In this document: positions 58,330 to 64,000 of the stretch, one piece after another
How the letters are laid out: each line of letters starts with the position of its first letter
Numbering within the stretch: position 1 is the first letter of the stretch
DNA from: Chamaelirium japonicum
Taxonomy: Eukaryota > Streptophyta > Magnoliopsida > Liliales > Melanthiaceae
Length of the DNA stretch: 64,000 bases
Direction: 5' to 3'
Assembly (NCBI GenBank): GCA_947650365.1
Contig: CANTAL010000020.1
Coordinates: forward strand, 372,001 to 436,000
Made by a program: the position numbers and the translations under genes
Notes under the pieces: model-generated
What the model saw: only the letters and a program-made list of their open reading frames with translations
Databases searched by the model: none
Told to the model about the DNA's origin: nothing

Positions 58330-59735
58330 AATTCATTCGTACCATCCATTCTATTTCATTCGTACGATCCATTCTTACTCATTCGTATGATCCATTCTAA
58401 TTCATTCGTATGATCCATTCTAATTCATTCGTACGATCCATTCTAATTCATTCGTACGATCCATTCTAATTCATTCGCACGATCCATTCTAATTCATTCA
58501 TACGATCCATTCTAATTCATTCATACGATCCATTCTAATTCATTCCTACAATCCATTCTAATTCATTCGCCCGATCCATTCTAATTCATTCATACGATCC
58601 ATTCTATTCGAATGGATCATGCGATCCATTCGAATTCATTCGCATGATCCATTCTAATTCATTCATACGATCCATTCTAATTCATTGATACAATGCATTC
58701 TAATTCTTTCACACGATCCATTCTAATTCATTCGTACGATCCATTCTAATTCATTCGTACAATTCATTCTATTTTATTTGTACGATCCATTCTTATTCAT
58801 TTGTATGATCCATTCTAATTCATTCGTACGATCCATTCTAATTCATTTGTACGATCCATTCTAATTCATTCGTACAATCCATTCTATTTCATTCGTACGA
58901 TCCATTCTTACTCATTCGTATGATCCATTCTAATTCATTCGCACGAATGTATCCATTCTAATTTATTCATACAATCCATTCTAATTCATTCCGTACGATC
59001 CATTCTAATTCATTCGTACGATCGTACGAATGAATTAGAATGGATCGTACGAATGAATTAGAATAGATCGTGCGAATGAATTAGAATGGATCGTACGAAT
59101 GAATTAGAATGGATCGTATGAATGAATTAGAATGGATCATACGAATGAGTAAGAATGGATCGTACGAATGAATTAGAATGGATCGTACGAATAAATTAGA
59201 ATGGATCGTTCGAATAAATTAGAATGGATACATTCGTCCGAATGAATTAGAATGGATCATACGAATGAGTAAGAATGGATCGTATGAATGAAATAGAATA
59301 GATTGTACGAATGAATTAGATTGGATCCTACGAATGAATTAGAATGGATCGTGTGAAAGAATTAGAATGGATTGTATGAATGAATTAGAATGGATCGTAT
59401 GAATGAGTTAGAATGGATCATGCGATTGAATTCGAATGGATCGTACGAATTTATTCTAATTCTTTCATACAATCCATTCTAATTCTTTCACACGATCCAT
59501 TCTAATTCATTCGTACGTTCCATTCTAATTCATTAGCACGATCCATGCTAATTAATTCGTTCGATCAATTCTAATTCATTAGCACGTTCCATTCTAATTC
59601 ATTCGTACGATCCATTCTAATTCATTCGCACGATCCATTCTAATTCATTCATAGGATCCATTCTAATTCATTCATACGATCTATTCTAATTCTTTCGCAC
59701 GAATGTATCCATTCTAATTCATTCGCACGAATGTC
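58330..59735. repeat. Second copy of the 37.3-38.75 kb segment
   Basis: This copy holds a perfect form of the 60-bp palindrome and switches at 59021 and 59452. Upstream of about 58,330 the two copies diverge into different unit orders, which marks a duplication edge. Confidence 0.88.
58992..59051. repeat. 60-bp perfect palindrome at an R-to-F switch
   Basis: The centre is at 59021/59022 and both halves are exact. The flanks match 37.3-38.7 kb at 21,030 bp spacing. Confidence 0.93.
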
Positions 59736-60549
59736 CATTCTAATTCATTCGTACGATCCATTCTAATTCATTCGTACGATCCATTCGAATTCATTCGCAC
59801 GATTCATTCTAATTCATTCATATGATCCATTCTAATTCATTCATACAATCCATTCTAATTCTTTCACATGATCAATTCTAATTCATTCGTACGATCCATT
59901 CTAATTCATTCGTACAATCCATTCTATTTCATTCTTACGATCCATTCTTACTCATTCGTATGATCCATTCTAATTCATTCGTACGATCCATTCTAATTCA
60001 TTCGTACGATCCATTCTAATTCATTCGTACAAATGTATCCATTCTAATTCATTTGCACGATCCATTCTAATTCATTCCTATGATCTATTCTAATTCATTC
60101 GTACGATCCATTCTAATTCATTCGTACGATTCATTCTACGATCCATTCTAATTCATTCATACGATCCATTCTAATTCATATGCACAAAGGTATCCATCCA
60201 TTCTAATCTATTCGTAGGATCCTTTTTAATCCATTCGTACGATCCATTCTAATTCATTCGTACGATCCATTCTAATTCATTCGCTCGAATGTATCCATTC
60301 TAATCCATTCGTACGATCCATTCTAATCCATTCGTACGATCCATTCTAATTCATTCGCATGAATGGAACCATTCTAATGAATTCATATGATCCATTCTAA
60401 TTCATTCGTACGATCCATTCTAATTCATTCGTCCGATCCATTCTAATTCATTCGCACGAATGTATCCATTCTAATTCATTCGTCCGATCCATTCTAATTC
60501 ATTCGTACGATCCATTCTAATTCATTCATAAGATCCATTCTAATTCATT

Positions 60550-60609
60550 CGTACGATCCATTCTAATTCATTCGTACGATCGTACGAATGAATTAGAATG
60601 GATCGTACG
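60550..60609. repeat. 60-bp perfect palindrome, reversed copy near the LTR
   Basis: The centre is at 60579/60580. The extra G lies on the right (CGTACGGAATG), as at 44095. It stands 136 bp before the LTR target site. Confidence 0.92.
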
Positions 60610-60744
60610 GAATGAACTAGAGTGGATCGTACGAATGAATTAGAATGGATCATACGAATGAACTAGAATGGATACATTCGTGCGAATGAATTAGAATGGA
60701 TCGTACGAATGAATTAGAATGGATCGTATGAATGAATTAGAATG

Positions 60745-60749
60745 GATCT
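60745..60749 (+). repeat. Left target-site duplication GATCT
   Basis: GATCT lies directly before the TG that starts the LTR and is identical to 61546-61550. Five bases is the usual duplication length for plant LTR retrotransposons. It belongs to a satellite unit with GATCTTAC in place of GATCGTAC. Confidence 0.93.
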
Positions 60750-60780
60750 TGTGGGTGCAAATTTTGGCAGAAGTTTACCA

Positions 60781-61039
60781 ACTACCACGGGACCCACCGG
60801 CCCTGCCTGGTGGGCCCACGAAGACTACCACGGGACCCACCGGCCCTGCCTGGTGGGCCCACGAAGACTACCACGGGACCCACCAGCCTTGCCTGGTGGG
60901 CCCACGAAGACTACCACGGGACCCACCGGCCCTGCCTGGTGGGCCCACGAAGACTACCGCGGGACCCACCGACCCTGCCGGATGGGCCCACGAGGACCAC
61001 CGCGAGATCCACCGGCCCTGCCTAGTAGACCCACGAGCC
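60781..61039 (+). repeat. 43-bp GC-rich tandem repeat inside the LTR U3
   Basis: Six units start at 60781, 60824, 60867, 60910, 60953 and 60996, exactly 43 bp apart. The unit carries ACTACCACGGGACCCACC, a GCCTGGTGGG part and the 10-bp palindrome GTGGGCCCAC. CCCACC can pair with GGTGGG within one unit as a short hairpin. The first four units are close to identical and the last two have drifted (GACCCTGCCGG, GAGATCCACC). A weaker seventh copy may lie at about 61056-61096. Because 43 is not a multiple of 3, all frames stay open on + and one on -, giving spurious open frames here. Tandem repeats in U3 often hold promoter or enhancer elements; that role is inferred. Confidence 0.9.
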
Positions 61040-61148
61040 TGTAGAATCCCACAGAAGATGGTAGCGGAGCCCACCAGCTTTACCTGGAGGATCCCCAGAT
61101 ACGACAGCAGAAACCGCCATTTACCCCGGAATTCCTCCCAGAGAAGCC

Positions 61149-61156
61149 TATAAATA
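61149..61156 (+). promoter_or_regulatory. LTR TATA box
   Basis: TATAAATA sits in CCTATAAATAGCAG, about 110 bp after the 43-bp repeats and about 400 bp from each LTR end. Transcription would be expected to start some 30 bp downstream, near 61180, which would place U3 before and R-U5 after that point. The start site is inferred; the box is visible. Confidence 0.7.
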
Positions 61157-61179
61157 GCAGAGCCTTCGAATGTAAAAAG

Positions 61180-61545
61180 ATCGAACTCTCAGTTCTAAAA
61201 CCAGAGCTCTGAGATTTCCAACTTCCCATCTACCATCTCTCTTTGATCTTCTTCTCTCCTTCGAAGAGATCAGAGTGTTTCTAGTGATACTCGGCCTGTC
61301 GAGATCACTTCGACATAAGTGTTAGTGAATTCGGGTTGCTCCCTATAGCACGGAGACGTAGGCTTCGGCTGAACTCCGAGATCACCTCTCGTGTCTACTC
61401 TCTGATTGCATATCTCTTTCTATTGACATATCAAAAGGCTTCAACTTCAATCAACAGATCGACCAACGATCTTTGACGTCAACTTCAACTCCAATTGACT
61501 GGTGCTGCGAAAGTCTTCGGGTCGGCACGAAGATTTTCCCCTACA
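61180..61545 (+). other. Presumed R-U5 part of the LTR
   Basis: This is single-copy sequence downstream of the TATA box. It holds a pyrimidine-rich tract at about 61236-61262 (CATCTCTCTTTG, CTTCTTCTCTCC), a direct repeat of CGAGATCAC (61300 and 61377), and TGACGTCA at 61474-61481, a perfect bZIP-type palindrome. No clear AATAAA signal is seen. No coding potential is apparent. The exact R-U5 boundary cannot be set. Confidence 0.5.
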
Positions 61546-61550
61546 GATCT
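61546..61550 (+). repeat. Right target-site duplication GATCT
   Basis: GATCT directly follows the terminal CTACA of the LTR and runs into TACGAATGAATTAG, the continuation of the interrupted satellite unit. It matches the left copy exactly. Confidence 0.93.
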
Positions 61551-61792
61551 TACGAATGAATTAGAATGGATCGTACGAATGAATTAGAATGGATCGTACG
61601 AATGAATTAGAATGGATTCATTCGTGCGAATGAATTAGAATAGATCGGACGAATGAATTAGAATGGATCGTACGAATGAATTAGAATGGATCAAATGAAT
61701 GAATTAGATTGGATCGTACGAATGAATTAGAATGCATCGTACGAAAGAATTAGAATGGATATATTCGTGCGAATGAATTAGAATGGATCGTA

Positions 61793-62470
61793 CGAATGAA
61801 TTAGACTGGATCGTACGAATGAATTTGAATGGATACATTTGTGCGAATGAATCTAAATGGATTGTATGAATGAATTACAATGGATCGTACGAATGAATTA
61901 GAATGGATCGTACGAATGAATTAGAATAGCTCATACGAATGAATTAGAATGAATCGTATGAATGAATTAGAATGGTTACATTCGTACGAATGAATTAGAA
62001 TAGATTGTACGAATGAATTAGAATGGATCGTACGAATAAATTAGAATGGATCGTGGGAATGAATTAGAATGGATCGTACGAATGAATTAGAATGGATCCA
62101 CCGAATGAGTTAGAATAGATCATACGAATGAATTAGAATGGATTGTACGAATGAATTAGAATGGATTGTGCGAATGAATTAGAATGGATCGTATGAATGA
62201 ATAAGAATGGATCGTACGAATGAATTAGAATGGATCGTGCGAATGAATTAGCATGAATCGTACGAATGTATTAGAATGGATCGTACGAATGAATTAGAAT
62301 GAATCGTACGATCCATTCTAATTCATTCGTACGATCCATTCTAATTCATTCGCATGAATGTATCCATTCTAGTTCATTCGTACGATCCATTCTAATTCAT
62401 TCGTACGATCCATTCTAATTCATTCGTATGATCCATTCTAATTCATTCGTACGATCCATTCTAATTCATT
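61793..62470. repeat. Second copy of the 2.75-3.43 kb segment
   Basis: GGATCCACCGAATGAG lies at 62094 and the switch at 62307. The copy begins about 250 bp after the LTR, so the LTR is not part of the duplicated segment. Confidence 0.88.
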
Positions 62471-64000
62471 CATTTGATCCATTCTAATTCATTCGTACGA
62501 TCCATTCTAATTCATTCGTACGATCCATTCTAATTCATTCATAAGATCCATTCTAATTAATTCGTACGATCCATTCTATTTCATTCGTACGATCCATTCT
62601 AATTTATACGCACGAATGTATCCATTCTAGAATGAATTAGAATGGATCGTATGAATGAATTAGAATGGTCCGTACGAATGAATTAGAATGGATCGTGCGA
62701 ATGAATTAGAATGGATCGTACGAATGAATTTGAATGGATCGTACGAATGAACTAGAATGGATACATTCGTGCGAATGAATTAGAATGGATCGTACGAATG
62801 AATTAGAATGGATCGTACGAATAAATTAGAATGGATCGTACGAATGGATTAGAATGGTTCATACGAATGAATTAGATTGGATCGTGCGAATGAATTAGAA
62901 TGGATCGAACGAATGAATTAGAATGGATATATTCGAGCGAATGAATTAGAATAGATCATAGGAATGAATTAGAATGGATCATACGAATGAATTACAATGG
63001 ATCGTACGAATGAATTAGAATGGATCGTACGAATGAATTAGAATTGATGGTGTGAAAGAATTAGAATGGATTGTATGAATGAATTAGAATAGATCGTATG
63101 AATGAATTAGAATGGATATATTCGTGCGAATGAATTAGAATGGATCGTACGAATGAATTAGAATGGATCGTACGATTCATTCTAATTCATTCGTACGATC
63201 CATTCTAATACATTCGTACGATTCATGCTAATTCATTCGCACGATCCATTCTAATTCATTCGTACGATCCATTCTTATTCATTCATACGATCCATTCTAA
63301 TTCATTCGCACAATCCATTCTAATTCATTCGTACAATCTATTCTAATTCATTCGTATGATCCATTCTAACTCATTCGGTGGATCCATTCTAATTCATTCG
63401 TACGATCCATTCTAATTCATTCCCACGATCCATTCTAATTTATTCGTACGATCCATTCTAATTCATTTGTACGATCTATTCTAATTCATTCTCACGAATG
63501 TAACCATTCTAATTCATTCATACGATTCATTCTAATTCATTCATATGAGCTATTCTAATTTATTCGTACGATCCATTCTAATTCATTCGTACGATCCATT
63601 GTAATTCATTCATACAATCCATTTAGATTCATTCGCACAAATGTATCCATTCAAATTCATTCGTACGATCCAGTCTAATTCATTCGTACGATCCATTCTA
63701 ATTCATTCGCACGAATATATCCATTCTAATTCTTTCGTACGATGCATTCTAATTCATTCGTACGATCCATTCTAATTCATTCGTACGATCCATTCTAATT
63801 CATTCGTACGATCAATTCTAATTCATTCGCACGAATGTATCCATTCTAATTCATTCGTACAATCCATTCTATTTCATTCGTACGATCCATTCTTACTCAT
63901 TCGTATGATCCATTCTAATTCATTCGCACGAATGTATCCATTCTAATTCATTCGTACGAATCCATTCTAATTCATTCGTACAATCCATTCTATTTCATTC

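Larger units (their letters stand above)
53001..60749. repeat. Satellite section 6: R-rich stretch up to the LTR
   Basis: The section opens in F and switches at about 53551, 54050, 54217, 56740, 57777, 59021, 59452 and 60579. The R block 54218-56740 (2.5 kb) is the longest R run of the window. The switch at 54217 falls on GTGCAC like the one at 16217. The last F block starts at the 60-bp palindrome and runs 170 bp to the LTR. Its final unit before the LTR ends GGATCT. Confidence 0.9.
60750..61545 (+). mobile_element. Solo LTR of an LTR retrotransposon (796 bp)
   Basis: The element begins TGTGGGTGCAAATTTTGGC and ends TTTTCCCCTACA, the TG...CA ends typical of LTRs. Both sides carry the same 5 bp, GATCT. 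Joining the flanks across one copy of GATCT restores an ordinary satellite unit with the GATCTTAC variant seen elsewhere (for example near 57366), so both boundaries are exact. There is no second LTR, primer-binding site, polypurine tract or gag-pol, so this is a single LTR, most simply left by recombination between two LTRs of a complete element. Inside are GC-rich 43-bp repeats (U3 side), a TATA box on the + strand, then a pyrimidine-rich leader and U5-like sequence. The family (Gypsy or Copia) cannot be decided without the internal region; a plant Gypsy element is my guess. No other copy is in the window. Confidence 0.92.
1..64000. repeat. 23/28-bp satellite array with frequent strand inversions
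   Basis: Tandem units of 23 bp fill the window apart from the LTR at 60750-61545. A clean run is 902-970, where units start at 902, 925 and 948. Each unit is two related decamers, GAATGAATTA and GAATGGATCG, plus TAC, so it looks like an old internal duplication. A common 28-bp form has ACATT inserted and ends GGATACATTCGTGC. A 24-bp form with GGATTCGTAC also occurs. Units join through the palindrome CGTACG. The block GAATGAATTAGAATGGA is well conserved, while the CGTACG part varies. Orientation changes about once per 0.9 kb. No gene, promoter or RNA is seen in it. Satellites of this kind usually form heterochromatin; any centromeric or knob role is only a possibility. Confidence 0.97.
61546..64000. 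repeat. Satellite section 7: array resumes after the LTR
   Basis: F satellite resumes immediately after the LTR and switches at about 62307, 62628 (on TTCTAGAA, 62625-62632) and 63171. The part 61793-62307 copies 2750-3262 at a constant spacing of 59,043 bp. The R stretch 63172-63620 copies 32556-33000, sharing GATTCATGCTAATTC and GAGCTATTC variants, with one 10-bp length difference. The window ends inside the array. Confidence 0.9.

Noticed and set aside
60719..61153. 144-codon open frame on + and overlapping frames (60742-61044, 60810-61025, 60868-61074 on -)
   Set aside because: All are the 43-bp GC-rich repeat of the LTR read in different frames, giving proline- and glycine-rich peptides. 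The longest starts in satellite and ends at the LTR TATA box, so it lies in U3, where no gene is expected.
61474..61481. TGACGTCA as a proven regulatory site
   Set aside because: It is a perfect bZIP-type palindrome, but it lies downstream of the likely start site and eight bases can occur by chance, so it is mentioned only within the LTR annotation.
60750..61545. Complete LTR retrotransposon or MITE
   Set aside because: There is only one LTR, with no internal region, so it is not complete. The TG...CA ends, TATA box and lack of long terminal inverted repeats argue against a MITE.
1..64000. CRISPR array
   Set aside because: Units abut with no unique spacers, vary in sequence and change strand; there are no cas genes.
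1..64000. Telomere repeat array
   Set aside because: The unit is 23-28 bp, not a G-rich 5-8-bp repeat, and its orientation alternates, which telomeres do not do. A subtelomeric position is still possible.
1..64000. tRNA, rRNA or other structured RNA genes
   Set aside because: No cloverleaf arms, A/B boxes or rRNA cores stand out. The many hairpins come from inverted satellite units.
1..64000. All strand flips as assembly artefacts
   Set aside because: Not fully excluded, but the same junctions recur with drifted flanks, both perfect and mutated palindromes exist, and duplications keep unit register. Random fold-back reads or misjoins would not give this pattern.

Overview
This window is almost entirely satellite DNA. 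The unit is 23 bp and made of two related halves, GAATGAATTA followed by GAATGGATCGTAC. A 28-bp variant carries an extra ACATT and reads GGATACATTCGTGC at its end. Roughly 2,600 units fill the sequence. The only sequence that is not satellite is a 796-bp solo LTR at 60,750-61,545, flanked by a perfect 5-bp target duplication, GATCT. I find no protein-coding gene, tRNA, rRNA or CRISPR array. The few open frames are satellite or LTR repeat read in frame, because neither 23 nor 43 is a multiple of three.

The striking feature is orientation. The array does not run head to tail; it flips strand 68 times, giving 69 alternating blocks. About 34 kb has the GAATGAATTA strand on top ('F', given as +) and about 29.5 kb has the complement on top ('R', given as -). 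Block lengths run from about 165 bp to 4.2 kb. The breakpoints are not random: most belong to a few classes that recur with the same variant units on both sides. These classes are GAATTC junctions, CATTCGTACGAATG junctions, a 60-bp perfect palindrome seen six times counting two near-perfect and two reversed copies, and a 20-bp-arm hairpin seen five times. Junctions have therefore been copied around the array, and long segments (0.5-2.2 kb) reappear 19-59 kb away with nearly constant spacing.

Layout: 1-10,042 is mixed blocks; 10,043-20,682 is R-rich with copies of the first section; 20,683-31,224 is finely mixed and ends in a 2.5-kb F block; 31,225-42,453 is mixed; 42,454-53,000 is dominated by two 4.2-kb F blocks; 53,001-60,749 is R-rich; 60,750-61,545 is the solo LTR; 61,546-64,000 is satellite again, partly a copy of 2.75-3.4 kb.

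The organism is a eukaryote with large heterochromatic arrays, most likely a land plant. This rests on the plant-like LTR (TG...CA ends, 5-bp duplication, TATAAATA box) and on satellite variation concentrated as C-to-T and G-to-A changes at the two CpGs of CGTACG, the pattern expected from long-term cytosine methylation. The species and the chromosomal position (centromere, knob, subtelomere, sex or B chromosome) cannot be told from this window.
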